The notes below the pieces were generated by a model, which worked only from the letters and a program-made list of their open reading frames with translations, made no database searches and was not told where the DNA came from. A stretch of DNA of 64,000 bases from the NCBI GenBank assembly GCA_030737875.1, contig CM060911.1, positions 110,588,625-110,652,624 of the forward strand, given 5' to 3'. The DNA comes from Allium sativum. Taxonomy: Eukaryota; Streptophyta; Magnoliopsida; Asparagales; Amaryllidaceae. The position numbers and the translations under genes are program-made. Positions 1 through 10,682 of this stretch are shown one piece after another (positions within the stretch are counted from its first letter, which is position 1; the number at the start of each line of letters is the position of its first letter).

Positions 1-359
1 ATCGGTTATTCAGAATGGGTATAAACCTGGCCTTTCCGAACAACCCGCGTATATTAAAAACAAATGTTACACAAACACAACATACGCCTCATTCCAATTC
101 ATTAGTCACTAACCGTAAATCAGTAAGAGAGCAATTCCCCAAATATTAACCCCGAAGGCCGAAACCAACATCAGATCAATACCCAGGAAACCATTCTTCT
201 TAACTAACCTTCAGCTAGTTTCTAGATTTCAATTCTTAGGGAAAAGTTCCCATTAATTTTATCCAAGATAAATTCTTTAAAATTTATCCTTTAATCTTCC
301 TTTGGATGTCATTTCAAACCAAATTATGGTTTTCCAAACTAGTCGAGATTAGCGAATCA

Positions 360-740
360 CATCGGAGTAATTATTTATTTTATTTCCCAATCCCAACCTA
401 TTCATCCCATGAAGCAAAACTGGTAATACTCCATATCTAACACCACAGTGTTATCGGTAAAATTAATTACCATTTCACGTTCAAATCTAATTAAAGATTT
501 AACTATCGCTCTGGAGTAAAACTGGTGATACTCCTTTCTCGCTCATTTTCTAAATTTGATAATTTAAATTATCAATGCACATTTCAATCTAATTGCAGAT
601 TCATTAAAACTCCTTTTACTGGGTTAAAGAACTAATGTCTTTTAAAACACAGTTCACGATAAACCCAAATCACATTCTATTTATTATCGGGTTAAAGAAC
701 TAGTGTTATTTAAAACACCGTTCACGATAAACCCACAAAT
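360..740 (-). other. Paired hairpin cassette in LTR B (left copy)
   Basis: Two copies of a block with GGGTT...AACCC ends lie at about 620-676 and 690-737. Two copies of a TGGAGTA...TTACTCC-type hairpin lie at about 408-435 and 508-533. The same order and duplication occurs at 21541-21870 and, more diverged, in family A (12190-12540 and 37000-37320). Confidence 0.6.
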
Positions 741-1185
741 GAATTCTGTTTAAAATCTATTTCGAATCCAACTTATTAATTTAAAATAAATGGGTTTTTG
801 TTTTAGTTCAAAACTAGTTCATTTCGATAAAAATCTATTTTTATCTTTTCAAACATGGAGTTTTTCATCCCAATTTTTCCCAAATCATTTCTTATGATTT
901 TACACAAATTATTACTATTTTTAATAATTTTATCAAGGCCCGTACAGTCGATTTCCATCAACGGCCATCGAACTGCACTTACAGCAACCTTTTCCAAATT
1001 TGATTTGGACGTATCTCCAAATCCAACCGTTAGATTTCAAATTTCTAATATTCGTTAGAAAGCTCTTTTCGATACGAACCCAACGGTTCCAGTTTTAGGA
1101 GAATCCGACGGTTGGATCTCCCATAATGTCCGTTTGAAATAAATGGTCGAAATTCACGAACTACCGCGGCGCGTTCTATTCGGGC

Positions 1186-1216
1186 CATTATATTATATAT
1201 ATATATATATAATATA
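1186..1216. repeat. TA-rich microsatellite
   Basis: Uninterrupted TA dinucleotides inside LTR B. The equivalent AT stretch in the solo LTR copy is at about 21068-21092. Confidence 0.8.
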
Positions 1217-1371
1217 TTTCGTCGATTTCTATTTAAAACGAATTATATAAATAGTTTTAAATTCGTTTCAAAAACAATTTCAACTTCCATTTCAAGTCAA
1301 ATCAAATTTGAATTTTTCCTTATAAATTCGTTTTAAAGTTCATTTGAATTCAATTCAAATTTCAGTTCAAT

Positions 1372-2127
1372 TTGAATTCATTTCAATTCGTTTTCAATTC
1401 AATTCGAATTAGTTTTCTATTCAAATCAAATTCGTTTTCTATTCAATTCAAATCGTTTTCTATTCAATTCAAATCAAATTCGTTTTCTATTCAAATCAAA
1501 TTCAATTCGTTATATATTCAATTCAATTCAAATTCGTTTTCTATTCAAATCAAATTCGTTTTCTATTCAAATCAAATTCAATTCGTTATATATTCAATTC
1601 AATTCAAATTCGTTTTCTATTCAAATCAAATTCAATTCGTTATATATTCAATTCAATTCAAATTCGTTTTCTATTCAAATCAAATTAAATTCGTTATATA
1701 TTCAATTCAATTCAAATTCGTTTTCTATTCAAATCAAATTCAATTCGTTATATATTCAATTCAATTCAAATTCGTTTTCTATTCAATTCAAATTCAATTC
1801 GTTATATATTCAATTCAATTCAAATTCGTTTTCTATTCAATTCAAATCAAATTCGTTTTCTATTCGAATCAAATTCAATTCGTTATATATTCAATTCAAT
1901 TCAAATTCATTTTCTATTCAAATCAAATTCGTTTTTTATTCAAATCAAATTCAATTCGTTATATATTCAATTCAATTCAAATTCGTTTTCTATTCAAATC
2001 AAATTCAGTTCGTTATATATTCAATTCAATTCAAATTTGTTTTCTATTCAAATCAAATTCAATTCGTTATATATTCAATTCAATTCAAATTCGTTTTCTA
2101 TTCAATTCAAATTCAATTCGAATATAA
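1372..2127. repeat. 54-bp tandem array in LTR B (left copy)
   Basis: About a dozen imperfect copies of a 54-bp unit, itself two diverged 27-bp halves, built from ATTCAAATC, ATTCGTT and TATATATTC words. Because 54 is a multiple of three, one frame stays open for 251 codons (an 18-residue repeat), but composition and position mark it as a non-coding array. The solo LTR copy has only the simple 27-bp form (20655-20900). Confidence 0.85.
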
Positions 2128-2374
2128 TCGATATAAATATCATTCGCGTCAAAATAGCGCATCTCTAATCAACACGGCTTTATATATTTCAATAAATTCG
2201 TTATTCTATTCAACAAATGGATATTTATTCTATTCAATATGTGAATCTATATTTTTGTCAACACACGACTAATCTCAATGAATGAGTACTGTCCACGTGT
2301 GACTATTTTTGTTATTTACTATATTTTATGAAAATTAAGGCATCTATCGTTTGATATTAAATCAGACTCCAACC

Positions 2375-2490
2375 GTAAATTAGTAAGGGAACGATTCCCT
2401 GAATATTAACCCCGAAGGCCGAAACCAACATCAGATCAATATCCAGGAGACCACTCATCTTATCTATTTTCCAGTTAGTTTCTAATTTTA
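2375..2490 (-). repeat. Second copy of the 110-240 segment within LTR B
   Basis: This segment repeats the sequence at about 110-240 (shared words include CCCCGAAGGCCGAAACC and ATCAGATCAAT) in the same orientation. The solo copy carries it only once (about 22085-22170), so it was duplicated into the middle of this copy. Confidence 0.7.
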
Positions 2491-3265
2491 TATATGATAA
2501 AGATGTAAATTTTATTGTTAAAATATTTCGTTCAACACATGACTAATCTCAATGGATGAGTACAGTCAACACATTAACCTTTACTTTATATTATTCTTTA
2601 TTTTCTAAATTGGAATGAGGCCCAATCAATTACCATATAAAGTTAATTATATGGATTCCATACAACACATGTATATAATAGCAACGATAAATAATCAACC
2701 ATCATCCAAAGTGCACTACACTATATAAGAATCAAATATAGATATCTAACGCTTATAACAGCCTGTCAATCAATCGATCGACATACAACTAATTATTGGG
2801 ATTAGTGTATACTGTATTTTATCCCAATACCCGTGTGGGGTTTCAAATCAACAAACATAGATTTTATTTGTGCTGTTGGGTGATGTGTAAAATTTATCGT
2901 CCCAATCAATGTCCTTCAAATAGGTGTACATAAACAAACCGTCCGGTTTGTAAATGAATATTTATTTATTCACATTCACGTTAAAAATTATATTTTTAAC
3001 GATAAAATATTTTATTTTAGCACATGAATTTCTATTCAGTTCATTTACATAATAAAATGATATTTTTATTTTTCTAACTTATTTTAGAAAATTTCGGCGG
3101 CATAACGACACGATACTAGAAACGGGACGAAGCCTAGCCTTATCCCCGGTCTAGTGAAGGCCCACGCCATTCACACATCAATCAAATCCATTCCATTTCA
3201 CCAAACAATTCGATTCAAACCAAATAATCTAACCAACTACACAACCAAACAATTAAACAAACAAG

Positions 3266-3325
3266 TCATCCATGGTCTGTGGATGACGGGTGTCGGGTGC
3301 TGCTAAGCACCGTTTGCATCCTAGT
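3266..3325 (-). other. Conserved hairpin block (CCATGG type) in LTR B
   Basis: Minus-strand copy of a block around GGATGCA, CACCCGTC and a CATCCA/TGGATG hairpin. It recurs at 19521-19580, 27898-27960 and, shortened, near 62740-62768. About 150 bp further along LTR sense each copy has a CCGAAATTTT block (here near 3092-3112). Confidence 0.65.
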
Positions 3326-3459
3326 ATATATATAACTAGAAAAAGAAATTGAAGAGTGAGAAGTTCTCACCGATAGCTATTCCAACTTCACGCCACTTCA
3401 TTTAGAGAAATCTTCGTCGTTCTCGCCTTTTTGACACCTTCGTTGCCCATATTCACTAC

Positions 3460-3806
3460 ATATGTAAAAATCGAATTTTTACTTCGCTATACAATATATA
3501 AAAATCGAATTTTTACTTCGCTATTCAATATATAAAAATCGAATTTTTACTTTGTTATTCAATATATAAAAATCGAATTTTTACTTTGTTATTCAGTATA
3601 TAAAAATCGAATTTTTACTTTGTTATTCAATATATAAAAATCGAATTTTTACTTCGCTATTCAATATATAAAAATCACATTTTTACTATGTTATTCAATA
3701 TATAAAAATCACATTTTTACTATGCTATTCAATATATAAAAATCACATTTTTACTATGCTATTCAATATATAAAAATCGAATTTTTACTATGCTATTCAA
3801 TATAAA
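3460..3806 (-). repeat. 34-bp tandem array with a palindromic core (left copy)
   Basis: Ten imperfect 34-bp units. Each has the dyad TAAAAAT-CGA-ATTTTTA, followed by a TTCGCTATTCAATA-like spacer. Later units change the core to CACATTTTTA. The array matches the longer one at 18836-19385 in the solo LTR. Confidence 0.85.
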
Positions 3807-4117
3807 GGTGATATTCCTAATATTCCTATCATGTAAAAATTATATTTTTAATTCTCTACATAAACAAAAACCATATTTTTACATCTTCTACATAATAAAG
3901 ATTATATTTTTAATACTTTAAAAATATAAAAATCATATTTTTATTCCTTTTTATAATATAAAAATCCTATCTTTAACTGAATAAAATCTTTTCTACCCTT
4001 ACCTCATATAAAAATCATTTTTTTATTCCATCTATATATATAAATAAAAAATCATTCCTTTATATTATAACCTAATTCATAGAAAATAGGTAAAAATAAA
4101 TAAAGAAGCTTACAGGG

Positions 4118-4530
4118 GTGCGCAGTTCGGAGCAGTTGAAGTGGAGGTGGCGCGAGCGAGGCATCGACGAACGTTGGCGGCAGTGGCTTCAGAGTGGAGG
4201 AGGAGGTTTAAGACGAGGGGGGGTTTGGGGGAGTCGCGGGTCTGGGAAATGGGAAGGGGGCTTCAACGTCGGCCGGGGGGGGGGGGGGAGGGGGGTGTCG
4301 GCGCGAGGCAGAAAAGAGGGGGAGGGTATCGCGTCGATCGCGGCAGCATAGGGTAGGGGGGCTTCGACGCGTCGATCGAGGAAGGGGGGTTTCGGAGGTG
4401 GCGCCCCTCCTTTGAGGCGGCGGCGGCGATCAATCGGGGGGGGGGGGGAGGGTTTCCCCCCTGTCTTTTTTTTTTTGGAAATGTCGATTGAACTGAAGAG
4501 TAGGGGGGGGGGGGGACAGAAAGAATAAAG
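4118..4530 (-). other. GC-rich leader-like island with long G runs (left LTR B)
   Basis: A GC-rich island in an AT-rich LTR. The plus strand carries G runs of 14 (4275-4288), 13 (4436-4448) and 13 (4503-4515); LTR sense is the minus strand, where it is C-rich. It corresponds to 18110-18450 in the solo copy. On the minus strand it ends at a GTAAGC donor-like site (4108-4113). Open frames through it are low-complexity Gly/Arg runs and are not called genes. Confidence 0.65.
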
Positions 4531-5779
4531 GGAAGAGGAGAGAGGGTTTTCTAAATTTTTAATTATTTAACTTTAAAAAGTTGACTTTTACATACGACCT
4601 CTAAACGAGGCCCACCGCCTGTCATCCATAGCTATTTACCCCCATTCCGAACACAATGGGATATGTATCGTAGGCTGATTCGATTGTTACAATCAGTTTC
4701 CGTTAAAATCAACATATAACTCTATATATTGAATTTGAACGCGCATTTCAATTTACTGGGGTCACATACTAACTCGAAAAATTACAAAAAATATTTTCTA
4801 GCTTCGTATTGACGATACGGTCCTAACAAAACTAGTTTCGTCGAATTCTGAGACCGTTGGAAAAATGGCCATTTTCCAGTCGATTAAAATCAACTTAAAC
4901 TGGTCAAACGCGTTTTCCTTTGCCACGCTCACATATTGATTTGAAAAATTATGAAATTTGGAATCTAGCAATAATTTGACATCACAGATCCAACAAAAGT
5001 GGTTTCATCGAAATCCGAGGTCGTTTGCAAAATTCCCATTTTAAGGGCCTGAATTCCATAGCGACAATTCAGAATTTTCAACTGGACATATCTTTTGATT
5101 CCCGCTATGAAATTTCGATTATTCGGATTCGTTGGAAAGATATCATCAAATAGATCCTATTATTTTTGGTTTCGCTAAAATCCGGATTGTTTTGCACCCG
5201 GTACATTCAATTGAAGTTTGAAATCGAATTATCGAACTACCGCGCCATTTTCAATTCCTTTTATAATTATATATAATTATTTATATTCTAACGACGACGC
5301 GTATAACTATATACGTTCGAATTATATTCAAAATAAATTTCTCGTCGATATTATTCAAAAAAATCTATTTTAAATAATCAAAATTCGCTGAAATTGCCAA
5401 AATAAAAATTTTAAACTGGCTCGCATTTCCGGGTTATTACAGCATCATTACAAACAACCCAAAATACTGTATTCCACTAACTCTTATTCAAACATTTCTC
5501 TTCGAGACTGGATCTTGCTATTTATCGGTTAAAAACGAAATCAACCAAGTTGGAGTACATCTACCTCTCAGACGTTGATTGAAAACATCCTTAACTTCAA
5601 AATGGACAAAGCCACTTCTCTTGAATAATTCACATCGTATAAACTAATTATTCATTTTAAAACGTGTATACATTTAACTTTCTATTTTTAACAATCTAAT
5701 TTATAGATTTCCTTTTTGGTTACACTATTCTATTTTTAATACCATTACTTTATCGAATTCTACATATATCGATATATTG

Positions 5780-6440
5780 ATTTCTAATTATCAAATTTTC
5801 TTAAAAATATTCTAACTCCTTAAATTTCCGGAAAATTTCGCCATAACCTCCTTTGTACCAGTAATAGTTCAAACCTCAACTCGCCTCTCTAGGCCCTTTC
5901 CATTCAAAAAGAAAATAAAAAAGCCAAGTGGCTTGCCGATTCGGCGCATAAAACTTCATATGGTATTTAAACGTGTACCTTTTTGTCGGGCACACAAATT
6001 ATAAACTTTATTCTCTTCATTCCATACCTGTTTAACATATATGCGTCCATTTCTAATTTATTCCATCTTAGTCTGGTCATTTTAACTTAATTCACTAATT
6101 TATTCTCTAATCGATTCTTTTGCCCATTTCATTTTCTATTTGAACCTATCATGTTCAAATATTTCTAATTTGTTTGTAAACCCATTGAATTCTATTTTCC
6201 CTTCACGTTTCATATTCGCTTTCGAATATGAAATCCACAAATCTAAATCACTTATCCAAAGCACCATTTCAATTTCTATTTTAACTAATTATCTTTCAAA
6301 TTATTTAATTCTATCTAGTAATTAACAATCTGATTTCTGTAAAAATCAATCCCTTTACATCACTTGAGTTCATGTTTACTTTTATAACTCAAGTCCGAAT
6401 TTTTATAATGAAAATCCATATTCTATTTTCATAGAATTCT
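5780..6440 (-). other. LARD internal-domain piece
   Basis: Matches the 3' part of the internal domains at 15610-15830 and 52200-52600. Shared blocks are a GGCGAAATTTTCCG-like word near 5830-5845, GCCAAGTGGCTTGCC near 5923-5937, and GTACCTTTTTGTCGGGC near 5975-5992. In one frame it keeps a W-L-F-x-F-L peptide motif seen in the other copies, but stops lie nearby. Confidence 0.6.
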
Positions 6441-7976
6441 TAATTTAATTTAAATAAACCGTTATGGTTACATAGTGGTTATGGCGCTGTTTTTCTAAAA
6501 ATTTGATTTTGACATAACTCAAAATCTATAAGACGAAATCCAGATTTTTCTCTTCCATTAGAAAACTATTATTCAACCAGTCCTGACGATTCTTATTCCA
6601 AAGAATTCCTTGAGTTCCATATACTCAATTGAAGTTCAAAACGCCAATTTACGAACTACTACGCTGCGGCGAGTTCGTTTTAATTATATTTAAATATAAA
6701 TTCCTTTTAGAAATAAATTTCAATCTCATTCTAATATATATCTTAGTATATATTCAATCTAGTTTCAAATCCAACTTAACATTTCTGATTTTCTCTAATT
6801 GTTGATTTTTCCTTACTAGGTTGTAAATTTATTTATAACTCAATTTGCTATATTAAATTCCAAATCCCTTTATAAATAAATTATTTATAAAATTCGATAT
6901 AATCGAATTTCAAATTATAAATCCTTCTGATTTATCTCATCTCAGTTTATATTCCGAATTCCAAAAATAAACCCATGGTTCCCTTTTCTGAAACAAATCT
7001 CCAATTCACGGTTAAATTCATATTTGAAATTAAATCTTTAAATTATCAAATGATAATTTATTTATCGTTAATTTATATATATTGTTTATAAATTTAATTT
7101 CCTTGTTTTATAAATAAAACAAGTTCCCATTTCGATTCCATTTCAAATTCTATTTTCAAATTCATACTTGAATTTAAATCTTTAAATTATCTAATGATAA
7201 TTTAATTTACTAGATTTATAAATATCGTTTATAAATCCAACTTCCTTGTTTTAAAATAAAACAAGTCCCATTTCAAAATCTGTTTGAAAACCAAAGGCTT
7301 ATTTTGGAATATTCTAATTATTATAACTAATCTACATATAACATATAATCTATTTAAATATTTAATTTAAATATTAGTCTCTAATTAATTCAATTCTAAT
7401 ATTCCTTCTTGATATAATTTATTTTATAAATTCAGTATAATCTAACTTAATTATCCAATTAAATTTCAATTCCGAACATTGGAATAGATTTCATCTTTTT
7501 CTACTTAAAACGATTTCCAATTCATATCTTTAAATTCACATTAGAATTTAGAATATTCATATCATCCAATGATAATTTATTTCCCTTCATTTATAAACAT
7601 CGTTTATAAATTCAATTCAGATCCCTGATTACCCAATCAAAATCACTCCATTTTATTTATAAACACCATTTATAAATTTACTTCAATTCCCTGGTTATTT
7701 AATTTATAAACATCGTTTATAAGTGCAATACTTGTTTTTATTTTTTTTCAAAACAAGTAAATATCTTTAGCCTATTCTAAATTCAAATTCTATTTTAGAA
7801 AAAAAATAGAATTTTCCTTTTTAAATTTCAAAAACCTATTTACGATATTTCAATAAATTACCACTTAGGCCCAGTGATATTTCAAACATCCAAAATACCA
7901 AATTATCAAATCACGGGTTTTTCTAACACATCATATAAGATAACATATATTAAACCAAACAAATGATAATATTTTT

Positions 7977-7998
7977 GAGGAATCCAGTTGGATTCCTC
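7977..7998 (-). other. GAGGAATCC hairpin
   Basis: Perfect 9-bp stem GAGGAATCC/GGATTCCTC with a four-base loop. The same stem occurs at 49452-49473 and 56712-56733 in the family C LTRs. Confidence 0.7.
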
Positions 7999-8084
7999 CA
8001 ACCTGTTTTCCTGCATCCACAGACATTATTCAACATAAATAATACCCATCTTGCTTCGAGGCAGGATATCGCGGTATAAAAGGT

Positions 8085-8161
8085 CATCCACTATCATAGC
8101 GTGGGGCGTATAGGGTCATCCGCTAATGATACTGCGGGCATCCGCTAATGATACCGCGGGA
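8085..8161. repeat. Short tandem repeat of a CATCCGCTAATGATAC unit
   Basis: Two near-identical units of about 24 bp (CATCCGCTAATGATAC plus YGCGGG), preceded by a diverged CATCCACTATCATAGCG copy. Confidence 0.7.
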
Positions 8162-8799
8162 ACTATCCAATCACCAATATATATATATATATATAATAAC
8201 CACAAACACCAATCCTAAATAGCTAATATATATTTAATAATAGCCACAGTAATATTTTAATGCAACCAAACAACAATCAAACAATTATTTCAATGAATAA
8301 AATAATTCGAAATAAAAATGATTGAGATTTACTCACCGTGATTTTAGTTTGCACTTGTACCAATTTCTATTCATCGACTCCCGAGTCTCCAAACTCTACA
8401 CAAATGATTCCATCTGATTTATCTTTACCTAAGAAAAATCCAAATTCTATAAATAAGCTAATAGATTTCCTTAACAGGTTTTTATGTTAAAAATATACTA
8501 AAATAATTAATAATTTCCTAGTTTTGAACAACTAACGGTTTTAAATATAAATATATCACTTATCTAATTTAAAATTTATATAATGATTCACTAACTAAAA
8601 TTTTCTTTTTAGTTTCCAAATCCCGAATTAATAGTAAACGACAGTTCCATTCTAACAATATATTTTTTCTAGTTTAACTAATATACTAAAATTTATTTTC
8701 TTTTAAACTTCCTAGTCGAACAACTTAATAATTTCAAGTTTAAGTTTCCATTTCTCAATTTACGATTTTTACAATGATCCACTAATTAAATAATTAACC

Positions 8800-9420
8800 T
8801 TAAATCTTCTTACCTAACCACTTTCCCCACTGTAGACTTCCAACTTCCAACATTCGAGTGAACCAAATATCCAACCCAACTTCACTTTGCTGCATACATC
8901 ATTACCCTTTCCCTTCCTAAGCAAAACGCAGGAACTAAATTCCACTATTTCAAACACTACCCTTCACAACTTTGAACACAAATTCGACCATGCCATAGAT
9001 AGTACCTCGTGCGACATCAAGTTGCAAGGAATCCATCGAAATACCACTATCCATACGCCTTGCTTTCGCCAGACTAACGCTACCATCCAAGCACCCAACA
9101 ACGACGATAGCTGGCTAAAACACAACCCTACTTTGACTTCTACACGCGTTGTTTGTCACTTAAACTCCAATGCACTCATCTCCTTCCATAACCGATGTCT
9201 TTGATGCGCGATGGGTACTCGAAATTGAGCCCTGGTACTCACGTCGCACTTGGGTTCGAACCACCAGATCCATTGCGAAATCTCTACCCAAATTCACTGT
9301 CCTACAATCGAGCTCGACCATCGTGCTTCAGTTACGATGTATATACGAATTCGAGTCGAATTCTATTTCCATCCTGATTTGATTTTCGAAAGAAAGGAAA
9401 AACACGATTTTGGTTTTTGA
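8800..9420. other. GC-richer non-coding stretch, LTR leader equivalent
   Basis: Less AT-rich than its surroundings and C-rich on the plus strand. It sits where family C LTRs have their leader region (compare 50000-50830). Plus-strand frames of 60-105 codons show no known domain and run antisense to the LTR, so none is called a gene. Confidence 0.4.
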
Positions 9421-10214
9421 TTTGAGAAAAGGGAAAGTGCTGAGGAGTTTTAATTCATTTCATTGGTTTTTAATAGTTTGGAATTTGAGAGATTTAAAAC
9501 ATTTATATAAGAGGAACGGGATTTCTTCTGAACAGAACAGATGAGAGGAGATCAAAATAAAGAGGAGAGACTTAGCGATTAAGGAATTTTAGGTAGGTGT
9601 TTTACCAGGTAGGATTTATCTGAGGTAGGTCTTAATAGGTACAGAGTTTATTACGGGCAGGTATTAACTGGTATGGTGTTTATTTAACTTTAAAAAATCC
9701 CGTGATCGCAAACTCCTTTTTGAACACAACGACCGACCTTTCTAGGGTAAAACCGCTATTCTGAACAAACTGGGACAGGTATTGAAACTCAATTCGACCA
9801 TATGGAGGAGATATTAATTAAACTGATATAAATTAAATTCAAAACAATTTAATTCCTTAATAACAAATTATTATTATCATCTATATCTATATTCAAATAG
9901 AATATATATTGAAATTGAATTTATACCGGTCATCTGGATTGTTTTGATTCAGTTGAAAATTCTGGATTCAATTTTGTTTTAAATTCAAAATAAAATCCAT
10001 ATTAACCATTTGAATTATTTTAACTCCATTTTACATTCGAATTGAATTATTTCAAATTTCTCGTATTTCGATAATTATAAATATTCGAAATAAATTGTAT
10101 TTTGATTATAAAATATATACCTCAATATAAATATAAATTTATATTGTCAACTCAATATTTAAAACCATTTTAAATATTTAGAATAAATCGACCATAAAAA
10201 TCTGGGTCATTACA

Positions 10215-10251
10215 GTTCTCGAGCTTTGTAAACCAAATTTCTGATGCAACC
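10215..10251 (-). other. Decayed primer-binding-site leader next to LTR A
   Basis: Matches 32031-32066, the leader and primer site beside the other A LTR: both contain TCGAGCTTTGTAAA and a CTGAT-centred primer-site remnant, directly followed by the LTR end (TGACAYGACC). The LTR at 10252-15482 therefore has a primer-site leader on its left, as a 5' LTR would. Confidence 0.65.
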
Positions 10252-10605
10252 TGACATGACCTGAAATTCACGTCTGGCCTAGACCGAACGAGAACGCGGA
10301 TTGTTTCAGAGCATGACGCATCAGAACATAGAACAAGAGAACTTTTCATTTCTATTACAACAATATTACATTAGAGTACAGAATATATAAGAGTACATAC
10401 AATAAATAGACACACAATGGAAAATTAATATCAGAGAATAATTTATAACAATGCAGCGGAAATAAAAATGTATAAATAAAATGCACAATGGAAATACATC
10501 AACTAACACAACGGAAAGAAATACGCAGATACAAAGCTTTCCGGAGTATAACACCAACCGTAAAACAAGATCATGTTAAAGAAACTCTGCAAAACCAAAA
10601 CTACT

Positions 10606-10682
10606 TGCTGCCCGTATCGAAAATATGGGCACCCAGAGTTTAGGTGAAAAACAATAAACTCCATGTCGGTCATGGGACTGGT
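10606..10682 (-). other. LTR-end stem-loop module (family A, left copy)
   Basis: Contains CTGCCCGT...GGGCACCC, giving a TGCCC/GGGCA stem, followed by AGAGTTTAGG and CATGGGACTG. The module is found near the LTR 3' end in families A, B and C and in part in G. Confidence 0.6.

Larger units (their letters stand above)
1..5441 (-). mobile_element. Partial giant LTR, family B (Ty3/gypsy-type), minus strand
   Basis: On the minus strand this begins at 5441 with a TGTAATAACCCGG start and runs off the left edge. It is an inverted, diverged copy of the first 5.1 kb of the complete solo LTR at 17164-23869; base 1 corresponds to about 22273 there, so roughly 1.6 kb is missing. Shared blocks in order are the U3 motifs (about 4780-5180), a GC-rich leader, a 34-bp array, the CCATGG hairpin block, an AT-rich tandem array and the paired hairpins near 360-740. 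No protein domain is recognisable. The left end and target duplication lie outside the window. Confidence 0.82.
5442..10214 (-). mobile_element. Scrambled block of minus-strand long-LTR-element pieces
   Basis: On the minus strand an LTR starts at 10214 (TGTAATGACCCAG). It contains the GAGGAATCC hairpin (7977-7998) and a TACTCACC block near 8325. A piece resembling the beginning of family C LTRs lies at about 6450-6690, an internal-domain piece at about 5780-6440, and a piece like the middle/3' part of the C LTR (compare 47800-48050) at 5480-5700. This order does not fit a single element, so it is a composite of deletions or nested insertions. The B LTR cuts into it at 5441/5442. Confidence 0.55.

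Noticed and set aside
803..997. Small frame shared with 21273-21482
   Set aside because: Both lie in copies of LTR B. The shared peptide reflects DNA duplication, and no start context or domain supports a gene.
1372..2127. 251-codon open frame with an 18-residue repeat
   Set aside because: It is open only because a 54-bp tandem unit without stops is a multiple of three; composition is simple-sequence and the solo LTR copy has a different array.
3460..3806. Regular 34-bp repeats resembling a CRISPR array
   Set aside because: Units are contiguous with no unique spacers, and the DNA is plant nuclear.
4118..4356. Overlapping GC-rich frames
   Set aside because: Low-complexity Gly/Arg translation through G runs, antisense to the LTR, different in the solo copy.
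10366..10557. Hydrophobic minus-strand frame also seen at 32186-32368
   Set aside because: Same position in the paired A LTRs; it is AT-rich DNA giving Phe/Ile/Leu/Val codons.
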